Shown here: positions 47,647 through 60,400 of the stretch, in pieces | Position numbering within the stretch: position 1 is the stretch's first letter | Layout: the number at the start of each line of letters is the position of its first letter | Assembly: GCA_024362935.1 (NCBI GenBank) | Contig: JANCRA010000003.1 | Coordinates: 35,711,291-35,775,290 of the forward strand | DNA: 64,000 nt | Reading direction: 5' to 3' | DNA from: Setophaga petechia | Lineage: Eukaryota; Chordata; Aves; Passeriformes; Parulidae | Translations under genes and position numbers: made by a program | The notes under the pieces: generated by a model | What the model saw: the letters and a program-made list of their open reading frames with translations, nothing else | Database searches by the model: none | Told to the model about the DNA's origin: nothing

Positions 47647-47677
<31 letters not shown>
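47647..47677. repeat. Uninterrupted A31 run
   Basis: Thirty-one consecutive A residues on the plus strand, with an AATAAA near 47532 about 110 nt upstream. It may be the tail of a retroposed sequence or simple slippage. No parent gene is recognisable in the preceding few hundred bases. Confidence 0.9.
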
Positions 47678-47678
<1 letters not shown>

Positions 47679-48222
47679 ACCTTAGCTTTAAAAATCACAC
47701 TATCTTTCTTAATAAATGATGACTAGAGGGAGTAGTTTGGATTTTTTAGTGGTCTGCTGAACTAGAGTTTGTATTTCCACATGTCCATAAGACTGCTTTT
47801 ACTTTCCTGGCTTTTTTTCATGGGAATGGCACTCTATGGTCTACAAGTACATACTTAATTGCATAAGGACTTTTACATAGATTGTATACTGGACTACACA
47901 AAGACCAGGGCAACCATGAATAGAGTCATTGATGACAGAAGTTAAGTAGTAAATATAGATTAAAGGCAGCATGAAATAGCCTTTTAAAAAAGCTTTTCAA
48001 AGAAGCCTGAGAGCTTGGCTAGAACCTGTTATACCTGAGGGCCATAACTTAGCCAGGCATCAGCAGAGTATTCTCAAAAGTAACCTGTCATATATCCTGG
48101 CATCAGGAAAAGCCACAGTTTCAAAATGCAAACATTAAAAGGAATGGAACCTAGATATTATATAGAAAAAATATAATAAATATTGAACTAGTTTTCATGG
48201 CTCAGTTGTTTTCACTGATAAA

Positions 48223-48286
48223 ATAATAAATTATTTTGTTATTACATAGGAATTAATAGTAATAATAATAATAGTAATAATAACAA
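48223..48286. repeat. AT-rich (AAT)n-type microsatellite
   Basis: Imperfect AAT/AATAAT units with single G interruptions, most regular at 48257-48285. Confidence 0.8.
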
Positions 48287-51200
48287 AGCCTTAAAACCAT
48301 AAATGCCTTCATGCTGCAAAGAGGATGGCTCATACAAGCAGCGTGTGGGTTAGCATCTCTGCTGTCACACTGCTTCCCTCTCCCAAAGAACGTCCTTCGC
48401 ATCGCCTGCCAGCGGAGAGGCCATTTGGCCGCTCGCACCGCTGACACTGGCTGAGCCAAGGCTGGGCGCAGCAGGACCTCTCTGACCTTTCCGCTCCATC
48501 CGCCTTGGCAGCGTGGCGGGGCCGCGGTGGGCTGGGGCTGTCCCTTCCAGGCAGGCGTGGCGCGGTGACGGGAGGAAGGTCCCTGCAGAGGGTGCTCCTG
48601 CCCCAGCTACCTTCCTCTGCCTGCCACAGTGGGTGTGCGTGGAAACCTGGGGGTGGGAAGGAACATGTGGGGGACTCTGGCAGGCTGGGAGTGTGTTAGC
48701 GAGAGGTTTAACAGAAGGGCCAGTTGCCCAGCAGGCTCGTTTTCCAAAAGTTCAGTACATGGCTTTCCATGGTTGGGGGTAAAGGGAAGTTTCTGCTGCA
48801 GTCAAGTGAAACACAGGAGTGTCTGGCACGGGAAAGGGGCTGGGTTGGCTCTTACAGTGCTCTAGATCACAGGAAGGTTACTTCCCAGGATGTGTAGTGG
48901 CTTCTGGCAGCACTTAAGTAAAGCCCAGAAACACTGTGACCAAAACCACAACCACCTGATGCCCATTTACATACTGCCTTGGAACCAGAGAAGTTGAGCA
49001 GACTGAGGGCTATTTCCCAAGAGGTGACTCCAACAAAAATTCATTGCCATAATTGCAGTTTAAAATTAAAGTCCAAATCAACCACTGAGGCAAAAAACTT
49101 CATGCATCTCCCTAGTTTGGTAGATAGTTTAAATAAATAAATATAATATTTTGCCATGTTATCAAACAAATGGGAACAAGTTTAAACTCTCTTAATTCGG
49201 CTAGTTCCTCTGGATCTGAGCTACTGCTTGGGCCTGGGATGGTGCAGAAGAGCACCCCCAGGCACTCTCTGTTCTGCATCTGATTCCCCAGATAGCCAAG
49301 AGGCACTAAACAGCTGAAGCCAAAGCAGCCTTTATTTTTACATTCTTTAAAAACTGACCATTGTAAAGAAATTAAAAACACCCTTTCTGCTTCACAGACT
49401 TCCTAGTTGTAAATCTTATTAGTAATATTCATTATCCACTCAATTTCCTGCAAAACCCTTCAGGCCAGCCTCTGAAAACCACAAAATGCTGATTGAAACA
49501 AAGCACCTCAACCAAAACTAAGTCAGGATCTCATACGTACCAGGATCTTCTTTCCAAATGTATTACTAATTCTTCTATTTCTGTATGTTTATTTGGAGAC
49601 GAGTTTATTATAACTCACTGCCTTTCAGAACCAGTAAGACCAAACAGCCATTACAGTTGCCTTTCTTAGGCTTCTTATTGCATTGGCAGGCACATGAAGG
49701 GGTGGGGAGTTTACAATTGGCTTTGCTAAATTAAGGTATCACTTCAATAAGCAGCTGCAGCACATGGGCATGAGAGAAGAGAAGCAAAAGTTTCTGCGGG
49801 AGTCATATCCCAACGCATGCCCCCAGGGTTATTTAAGGTACTTCACAGTAAAGCCCACAGAGGGCAGTAGGACGGTCTTCAAAAATACTTTGTTAAGTGG
49901 AGTTGGACAAAGAAAACTGCAGAAGAAAAGAAGAGACAAGCTGTTCAGCTCCTAGATTTTATGGGACTGATTCTTCTTTTTATCCCAAGTGTCAGTTTTG
50001 TACACGATTAAACAGCACATTGCATTTCCAGCCAAATCCTGAGCAGACCCACAGGACTTGTCTCACTGCAAGCAGAGGGAGCTATTGGAAGTGCTGAGTG
50101 TTTTCCACCCTCAAAGTCAGTGTAACAGCTACACACACAATTAAGGATTTGTGGTTTATACACTTTCTGTGGAAATTACCTTGATAAGTCTGCTTACTCA
50201 TCCCATGCAAATATTTAATGGTATTCCCTGGAGCAGGAAGTGGTGGTTAGACTGGGGGTGTTTCAAGTACTGGCTAACCCTGTGACTAAAACCAAACAGA
50301 GATAAAGGGAATCTAAGTGTCTTAATTTTTTAGAGGGATTCAAGAGAAGAAATTGATTCGGATTCCTATAAACAATTGTCTTCTTCAAGATATCTAAATT
50401 TCTGTAGATTTAGCTGCCATAATATGATGTCTGTAAGTTGTGACTGAATAAGTGTTTATATTACAGATTAAATGGTGGCAAATTTCAGGGCAGGAGCAGA
50501 TTGCACTTCTCCTAAACTTATAAGCACACCACTAGTGAGTGACAGGTCCTTTTCTTCTTCAGGGTGAAGTAACACTGACTGATGCCACAGGCAAGAAATC
50601 AAACCAAATATATTTGTTAGCACAAATAAATTTAACTTTCCATATGACACTGACATTTGTCATCCTATATGCAGAGAAAGCTCTTGCAGTGCTTCACGCT
50701 CACCACTAAGGCTTGCCAGGCACTCAAAGCTAAGGCAAGCAAAGGCAACTCAGCACTTGCACATTCACACGTACATTTAAGTTCCTTACAGGGCTCATTG
50801 AAATTGTCATTTTCTAAACAACAGAAATTTTGCATTACTCAAGCAAAAAAAATCCTGAGAGGCTTCACCGTGAAGGATATGGTGTGGCATCTGACAAAGT
50901 GACCTCTGCTTGCAATTTCTTCATAGTCACTGATGGGGAAAGAGGACTGCAAGGAAAAACTACGTTCAAGGGAGTGGAGGTAAAGAAGAGCTACTGGCTC
51001 TAGCTAGAAAATGGGCACTAGAAGTTGCTTCCCTCTTAGCATATTGTTTATATTAGTCAGGCATGCATTTTTGTCTGTTTTCTTTCTTTTTTGGCCATCG
51101 CTGCTTCTTGGGCTGACTCTGGTCTGGGAGTTCTTTGCAAATGTTTTCTCCCTCTCTGCTGCCAGAGAACGAGGGTCATTTCAGAACCCACAGATACCAA

Positions 51201-53769
51201 GCCAAAAACCCCTCCTTTTTGTGGCCTCCAAACTCAGATTCACTGATCACTAAGGTAAATACAAGAGACAAAATTCCTTAAGTAATGACACAACAAGATC
51301 AGGTGTCATCCCGTTTATCTCCCCTGTGCCCTTCAGTTGCCATGATTTTTTTTTTTTTGTCTCTCTAGTTTTACGTAAGGCATATTCAGGATCTGTTGTA
51401 TTTGCCTTAAAAGAGAAAAGCCAGACTCAAGGAAGAGCAGGCTAACTGCCCTTATCTGATTCTAAAGATAGGCACAGAGACCTCCATGTTTGGTCTTATA
51501 CAATAAACAGTTGGAATTTAATTCCTATATAAAACCATGGGTGAGAATTCTTCTGTATTTTAATTTATAATAGTGAGGAGCTTATACTGCTTTTGCCTGA
51601 GTTAACTACATGACCTGAAACTGGGCTCTTGTTTCCTGTGGCATAACTAAAAGCCAAGCAGGATACTTCTAATGTGTCTCAAAAAGACCTGTTCATTCAC
51701 ACAGAGCCTTTTCTAGGGAGGGCTGATGGTATCAGTGCAGTTTTTTGAGGCCAGCCACTGCTACAGGTGTCCTTGGTTTTTACAGGGCTCTGCCAGTGCA
51801 ACTCAGTTCTGCCAGAGCTCCACAGCTTTTCTGCTCTAGCCTCACTGCACTGACAGCAGATCATCATCCTCACCCTGGCCTTCTTTTCTGCTCTGCCAGT
51901 CCTGAGAATAACAAATGGTGCTAACACTTACTGGTAACCTTGTGTCTGAGGCTGAGCCACAAAACTTGTAACTGCGCATAGAAAGCTACAGAGACAGCTC
52001 AGCTTCTGCTTTCCTGAGCCAAATATACTCCCCAAAAAGGAATGGTCCCCTCACATATTGTCATGCTTTCTTAGCAACTATTACTAAATACTCTTTCATT
52101 ATTTTTTGTCTTTTTAAGCTTTTCTTTGCAGTCAGTTCATGAGAGATAGAGACCTTTCTATTCTCCTTTCCTCGTTCTCCCTATCTTTCCCAAGAGCTTC
52201 AATCATGTTGCCCTTAAAAAGTCAGCAATTTCTCCCAGGAACATTATTGTCCTTGTGTAATTAGCAGTATCTCAGGAAACACCCTGAGACCCCGTGGGTT
52301 ACACTGCCTGGTGTAATGGCAACTGCCTGATCTGCACAACTCTTTGGTGTCTCATCCAGCTATGCTATCATTATCTGAACTTGATGTGGACCAAAAATAA
52401 AGTCCTGTTTTTAAAAATTATTTTAATGTAAACTTCTTGAGAACAGGCTGGGGGAACCACCACTGTCCAGCTGTGAAAGGGAGTGAATGAGAGGGAGGTT
52501 TTTGAGCTGCCTGAAATAAATTTCTAAGTAAGGCTGGCAGAAATTTTATGCTAATATTTAAATTAAAATAACCACACTGGATTGATTTCTGTCTGGAAAG
52601 AAGAGACAACCAGAAGTGGGATTAGCACAAGGTTTTGATAGCTGTAAGTAGATATTTGCCAATGCTTCTAAGAGCCTATCTTCCCTTCAAAGTAGTGCAT
52701 GGATGAAAAAAATTAGTCAGGAAAAGAAATGTAGAAGTGGTTGGGATGGAAGTCAAGTCTCCCAAGACTGGAAATCTTTCCAATTTCTCACATGGATCCC
52801 GAACCAGAACTTGAAATCCCTTTAAAACTAGTGCCCCCCAGATACTTGAATTTAAGCTGTGGAGAAGATCCTCCTTGTTCCAACAGTCGTACAACCTGTC
52901 ATTAGTATTTGCAGACTAAAATAAGACAGAAACAGCCAAGAGAAGGGTGCAGGTGGTGCTGTTAACTTTGTAAACAGGCTGACAAACACCTCTTTTCTTA
53001 CTGAGTAATTTCTCCTACCCTTGGCCTACACTGGCAGGGACTCTGTCTGGTCTGTTCCACAGTAAGATTACCAATAGCTTGAGGCTGGAAAAGAAACTTG
53101 CTTGCCCAAAGGCTTCTTGTGTTTGCATAGCTATCCTGTCTGGGTTCCCTGTTGTGATCTTGTTATTTACATCTCTACCTGTGGCCGCACTACCATGACA
53201 ATTCCTGGAAGATACAGAGCTTTTGAAATTTCACCTAAAACACTCCCAAACTCTCCTAAACAACTTAGTCAATGCTCTTCTACATTTGGAATGAGAAGAA
53301 CTTCCTAAAGGTTAGCCCTTATCTCTCCTGCTACAATGTAAGTTGTAAGAGAGAGTTCTTATCCTATCTAGCACTGACTCAGAAAATTGCTTTTCTTCTT
53401 TCACAACAAGCTGAGACGTTAGTGTACTACCTTGTCAACACATTGAAAAAATGGAGAGAAAATCTTCTCTAGACATCTAATTTCTTTTTCTTGTCTCAAC
53501 TCTCTTAAACTAAGCCATGGCTTTTGTGAAACCTGCAATCCACAGTTAGGCATAACACTCAATCCAAAACCCCCCCAAATGTGAAGCAGAGAAAGGAGGC
53601 TGTTTCAGAGACCATATTCATGTCTGTTTGTCTCAGGACAAGAATGGTCTCTTAACAGTAGCAAAGCACTTGAAACATTCATTTTGTGATCTCTTAAAAT
53701 CACTAAAACCTTCTTGCTGTCCTGCAAGCTGTCACCTATTTGTGCAGTAGATTTTTAATTCCTATTTTG

Positions 53770-54440
53770 TACCTCTTCATATTGAATTATATTTCATTTG
53801 ATCCTCTAGCACCTGAAGACCCCTTTGAATTCTGACCCTGCTCTCCCATGTGCTTGTATGCTCATCAGCATAACACCACTCTCACATCTGATAAGCATTA
53901 TCTCTGCTGCACCTATGAAGCCATTAAAGACAAGAGTCTTCCCATTGCTCCCTCCCATTTCATGCAAAGCTCCAAGGAATGTTCAGTGAATAAGTTTTTC
54001 CATGAGACTGTGACTGAAATTCCTGGAGTTTTACATGGGTTCGGAGTCCATAGCAGCCTTATGAGTATCATGTGAAGGAACATGGAAAACCTTAGCCAAG
54101 TCAGAATATAGGACATCTCCTTTTTCTTCCCTGGCTGGTTCCTCTGTCAAAAAACAGAGGGCAGGTGGCTCTGGTAGGATTTTTTCTTGACAGGTGTGTG
54201 CGCCTGCAACTTACCACTTTGTTATCTTCTATAGGCTTATGCACAGCTCATTCTTCCCACTTTTTCCAGAAATTATAACTGTGGTGTCTACTACCTAGTT
54301 TGTTCCACTTCCTTTTCTCCTTTCTTCAAATCTATCACTATCTACTCTTATCTTACACTTTGGAATCTCATCCCTTTCCTGTAATAGCTCAGAAATATTT
54401 CCTAATATTTCTCAGTCAGTTCCCTTGATGCTGGGCTTAT
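53770..54440 (-). mobile_element. Ancient CR1/L3-like LINE remnant
   Basis: The plus strand shows degraded antisense CR1/L3-type phrases in the expected order: TTGAATTATATTTCATTTGA, CTCATCAGCATAAC, CCTTAGCCAAGTCAGAATAT, GGTAGGATTTTTTCTTGACA, ACTTACCACTTTGTTATCTT and TAGCTCAGAAATATTTCCTA. I recall the consensus only approximately. Boundaries are soft and no coding capacity remains. Confidence 0.5.
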
Positions 54441-57400
54441 CAAGGGTGCATGAAAATGTGTATCTGAGCAGTGCCTGAACAATCCTAGGGTGTTGTGGAA
54501 CTACACAAATCCAGTTCCAGTCTCTTAGAGGCCCATTCCCTCTGACACTGACCATGAGCCAACCCAGTTCTTAAAGCACAACAACCACATGCGTGCATGT
54601 TGAGCCTGACCTCTTTATCTCTGCCAGACCCCACTGTTTCTTTTCACTAGTGCACGTTGCAGGGGTGCAGACCCATCCAGGAGACTTCCACAAAACTACT
54701 TAGATCTGCTGGTCCTGAGTCTGGTTTGGTTCAACATGCAGCTTCTCCATCCCAATAAACAGTGTATTCTTCCCTACCAGCCAAACAATGGTGAGTTGAC
54801 CATCATGCATCCCACTCCATTGGCACAGTTCCAAAAAGCTTAGCAGACGGAAATAATTATTCTTAAAAATACAGTTTGTGATCACCCAATCTCATTGTCT
54901 ACTATAGAATAGGCAAATGCCTTGTGTGTTTATGACTGCAACATTACAACAGAGTCATACAGCTTGTTTCCACTTTACAAAGAGAGGCAATTCAGTGACT
55001 TGTCACAGGTCAAAAGAAATACTAAGCAAAAATTTTTCTTGTGGAAAAGTACCAACAAAAGATGCTGGATGTCTTTTCAGAGTTCAGTGCCTCATGAAAA
55101 TAACAGTTTAATTTATCCAGAATTAGAACGCCCCAGAAATTAACTATACCCATTGTCTAAAGCAAACAAAAATAATTCTCCATACCTTACAGTTGAAGAA
55201 AAACACAACTGGAGGAAGATAGTAACAGTTTGCTCTTACCTGTAGACTTTACTGGAAGAGGAAATGGACTGACAGTCAGATGTTGCCTTATGATCCTGGA
55301 TACAGGTGCAGTTATAACTCTGGAAAAAGGCTGAGGAAATGCTCTCTTTGATGTTTATTTACTTTGTCAGGTACGTTCAACAGATTGCATCAAGGAGCTC
55401 CCATAAAGCATGTGTGAGAATCACACCCCCCCTTGGATGGTTTTCCCAATCAGAGGCCATGTCCTTGTACCCTTGATTTGAATTATGTGGCTTCCTTGCA
55501 GTACTTAAAGAGCAGAATGTGTGCAGGTTATCAATCATCAGGTGTATGCCTTCTAGGGTGGAAGGGAACATGCAGAATTCACAGCTATTGCTAGAAACTT
55601 CTGAAAATCTGGTTCTTTGGTGCTGACTGGTGTTTTATTACATTAGGAAAAAGAAAAGTGTGTTTTGCAGTTTCTGGCAAAATTTTTCTTTGAAAACTCA
55701 GTCTTAGTTTGAACTGTGTTTTGTTAAAATCATTTTAACTCTAAGATGTTTACTAAACAGTTTTTAAACAATGATTAATTCTAGAGAACTTCATAAAAGG
55801 TTCTAGAAACATATAAGAAAGTACTTCTAGGTCAACAAATGACAGGTGTTCATCTACTCACTTGTTGAGATGTTAATAACAATCAGATTGGTGCCTTGAA
55901 GAATGCCAATGCTTACTGTTTTTCAGCCTCTAACTTCAGAATTGCAAAGAGGGCTTCTGCAGAGATCATCTCCTAACCCAAGACTGTCACAGCAAATCCC
56001 CACCCCAGAGCCTGAGGGAATACTTGAAACCCCTCTTTCCAAAGCTGATAAAGCTCTGTCAAGCTGAGGCCCAGCACCCTTTGCAGGTGTGTGTCTCAAG
56101 CCTAGTGGGTCTCTGCTGCTCACATGTTGAGATCACTTTCCAAATGTGATACACTGTGGGAGCAAAAGAATTTCCTCTGGTTTAGTAAGCGGTTTCTTAA
56201 AATAGTAGGTAAGTGCAGTGATCTGAGTCAGGGTACTCATACCCTGAGTGCAGCCAGAAAGGGCATGTCATGCTCAGCCAACAAAGGAAGATTTCCCTGT
56301 GCGACTTGCCACCACTGCACAGCTTAAAACTGGTGGGTGACTCCAAGAGATAAAAGAATTTATTTCTATTTAAGCCTTCAAAGCATCTGGCAAGACTTCA
56401 GAAAGAGAACTGCTTTTGTGTCATGGGAGTTGTGCGGTGAAAAGTGAGCAGGGGCCAGTTCCACCTAAATCTCCCCTCCAGACTGCTGGAACATGTCCAG
56501 GATCATCACCACCCTTGCTGACAGACAGAAGGAAATAGAGTTCACCAGTATTAAAGATGTGAGCTGCTTGGCTTGAATTTGAGTCAGATGCCCATAACCA
56601 GACTGTAGTGGCAGCCTTCACCCTCTGTAAATCAAGAACAGGTGGGAGAGAGGGAACATGATCTCACCTACGGTACTGTCAAAGACTTACAAAGAAGAGT
56701 CTTCACATCATTTTCCCAATTTCTCAGCCTTTCAGTCTGTCCTGTCATCTGACTGTACACTCCTTGAGTATCCTCACCCTAAAGAGATTTTGTTTTAACT
56801 GAACCCAAACTTGAGTCTACCCTAAAGTTATCTTACTGATCACATTTAGTTCATGAGCCTTCACTCCTTCTTCTCTGCAGTTTTGCCTCCATAGCAGCTG
56901 AATAGGAAGGAAGTATGAAGGAATACACACATTAAATTTCAATTTGGAATGTGTGCATTATGGCCATCTTTCCTCTTTCTGCTTTCCTGTTTTTTCCTGT
57001 TTGAGTGAGGCTGCTTTCATTTAGAACTGACCAAAATTACAGAAACCTTTATGAAGGAAATTAGTTGCACTTCGAGTCAGTTATTTAGGAATGATGAATA
57101 CCTAACAGAAAAAACATTAAGTCTGTTGTTGGCCCAGAGGTCATGACTCAAGCAGGCTGTTTGTCCCACAGGGAACTTGCTTTCTTCCAAATAGAAGAAA
57201 GAAATATGTTGGCAAGTGAAGGCAGCATACATTGAAATGTGTTCTGCCTGTACCCAGGCTGCTTCAGTCTGATGGGATTTCATTTATTCTATCTTCATCA
57301 AACTCCTTAAACTTCACTCAATTCAAATATACAAAATGAGAGAACCAGGGTATAGTTATGTTCTGAAAGACGTCACAAATTTCCAAACCAGCTCCCTTCA

Positions 57401-60400
57401 TTAACATACTTTGAACTCCTTTGTCTGTAAACGGAAGGACATCTCTTTCAGAAAGCACCAGCATCTGTTTAAGCTAATATTAATCTCCTTTAGTAACAGC
57501 AGCTAGTTTTAAACCACTCCCCATTTCCTCTTCATTACTGACCATTGAAAGAGGGACTTTCCTAAATGGCAGCGGTCACTCAGTACCCCAGAGGCAGCGC
57601 TCTCTGTCACTTACATATCTCCAGGAGTGGAAGGCGTGGAAGACCTCAGGTGCCCAAGCTGGAGTCACCTTAGCCGTGTTGTTTCACCAGGCACTCTCTT
57701 GTGCTCCAAACCACTGGGGGAAGAGCAAGATTATTGCTGTCTCACTTCCAAACCCAGGTGCAAGCCTCATGCCTGTCCCACATAGAGAATATGCCAGATG
57801 CTCACAAGTGATGCTGGGGAAAAGGCACAGCTGATCCACTGATTAGGTGGTCAAGGTCTGGCCTCCGGTCTGAAACCAATCACAGTTATTTACAGAACAA
57901 TTTGCAAGGGGGGAGGAAGAAAAGAACTTTTATTTACATCTTTCATAGTTTGGGGTTTTTTCTCCATCAGGTGCTCAGCTAAAAGAAAAATACATATATT
58001 AATAGACACAAAAATGTGTAATTTCTCAATATTTGTGTATCCCTATTCCAATAAAAAATTAGAAATTAAACCAGCATCTATTTTCCATCAAAATATTGTT
58101 AGAAAATATTCAAAAATTATTTAAATAATAATAATAAATAAACATTGATCTCCATAAAGCTGGAGCATCAAGGAAAGCAAAAGCAACCACCAGATTGATA
58201 GAAAAATTCAGAGTTTGGCAACTCGGTGCTGGTTCACTTCTTCTCCCATTTGCAGTCAGTCAAGCCTTTGCCTTAGCTCTTCCCTCTTTCTCTCTCTTTT
58301 TCCTCCCTCTTATCCACTGGGAATATTTATTTGCATGTGACCAGTTTTAGATGTTTCCCATGAACTGAGGAGCTAAACTGAGAGCATTGCTGATGCAAAG
58401 ATACTGCACATCTGTGTAACCTGTAGCCCTGTCTCAACACTTGGTTGTAGCCCAGAATCAAATCCAATGACAGCACTGGTGTGGTTGAGTGCATTTTGGG
58501 CAGAGGCTGGAAGCAGGCATGCAGTGTTTGCATTCCCTCTCCAAACCATTTCAAGGCACTGTTCCAGCTGACAGGAAACTGATTAAATATGGTGTTGCTC
58601 TTACTGGATGAGAGAAGCTCTAAAAACCTTTACCATGGGCAGGAGGCAACTGGAGCATGCTCCAGTCACCAGCAGACAGAGCAAGCACAGTCAGGCAGCC
58701 AGTCATTGTCTCTCTCATGCATTTGGACATGAAGGATCCTCCATTTTGGGTTACTCCAGCACCACTGAGGATAAATTGGACCTCTTTCTCCAGAATCCCA
58801 TTTGCTTTCCATTTCCTCTACTGCCTTCACATCCAGGCCATGTGGCAGTCCAGGATATGTCTAGTCTGAAGGCTTGATTCATAGAAGCACTAAAGTCCAA
58901 AGAAGATACTCCAAATCTCTGGTACTTTTTTCAGACTTCATGCTTTGCTTCACAGCCTCTGTCAAAATTGGTTGCAACAGTATAAGCAAGGCAGACAGTC
59001 CCATCTGTATTCTTCACTTTCCTGCTGAAGTTCACCACTCCTATGGGTTGTGGTAACCTAGGGCAAACTTCTGCATCAACTTCTATGAGAAGTTTGGGAA
59101 TTTCAAAAACCTTTGCAGACCCAAGTTGCTGGTGTCAGGTCCAATTTATCTCATAGCAGTAGGTGATGTTTGTCTCAACAAAGGTGAGCAGTACAGTGCC
59201 TGTGCTCCAAACAAAGTGTGCTTGTCCATAATTCCTCTCCGTGTTCATAGAAAGTACTGAAAGATTAAAAGAGGAATGAGAGGAAACAGCATAAAGATGC
59301 TGATCTTCAGTGAAAGAGTCTCCAGCACACTGGTAATTCAGTGCTCTGGGGTTAGAAGTGAGTTGAGTATGGTGGTGTTTTACCTCTGATATCAGACTGA
59401 AGTGAGATGCTATGCTGATTACAATGATTCATGGTTTAAATATAAACCTTTCCTAATTTGATCCAAGATTTTACATAGAAATGGTGTGTTATTTCTTCTT
59501 CTGCACATACTAAATTATGAGGGATATTTAGAGCTTTTTGGTGACACAGATTTGTTGCTTTCTCCAAAATATTTAGCTGTGCAAGCTTATGCTGTTTAAG
59601 TCTGGAATGTCTCAAGATGGAAGAGGGAAATGAGACTGCCTGGAGCTGAGCCCAGCATTTCTCTGGCAAATGTGCATCAATAAAACAAAACATTTACACA
59701 AATAAAGAAGAGATCATGGGGGAAGAGGAGTGGGGAACCCAAATATCTCTCCCCTTATGTCCAGCTTTCACTCAAACACAAATATTAGAGATGGGGGAAA
59801 GGGAACAGAGGAAGAGGATAACTTGCTGGACTGAAAAGAATGTGAAAAAGTTGTATTCCAGCACAATCTAAAACTTTCCAGGGAGACAAATGGGAATAAG
59901 CAGGTAGTACTGTGTGGCCTTTTGTAGGAAGTCTTCCATTCATAGGAATTCTCTTCATTTCTCCTTGACCATATCTCACTGCTCTTTTTTCCCCACCATT
60001 TTCTGATTCTGGATTCATAGGTCCTCTCTACAGTTAACCACAGCAAGTATTTTGTGTACAAGTCACTTTGCATCTCACAGAGTTTTGGAGAAAAAACCTG
60101 AGAGAGACCTACCAAGGCAACCTCCTGAGCTTATAATTTACTTTAATAATAAAACAATCTCTTTTAAACCAGCATGTTTAAGGTAAGTGGAAAGGGATGC
60201 AATCTTTCATCTGCAGATCAGAAAGCAATGAACTCCATCTCTCCCCAAAACTTCACTTTCTGATATGATTTATGAGACAGAAGCTGTGGTGGTTTCTGTC
60301 TGGAACGGAACTGCCCCAGGGAACATGACTGAGACATGCCACTAAACAACACCAGGTGAGAGCCTGACTGCTATGATCTCAAGAAAGAGTCAAGAAGGTG

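Noticed and set aside
48400..48720. Small GC-rich patch as a separate gene promoter
   Set aside because: No coding exon, splice-linked frame or recognisable transcript nearby; CpG density is modest compared with the two real islands.
54025..54050. tRNA B-box-like GGTTCGGAGTCC
   Set aside because: No matching A box or cloverleaf, and it lies inside the old CR1 remnant.
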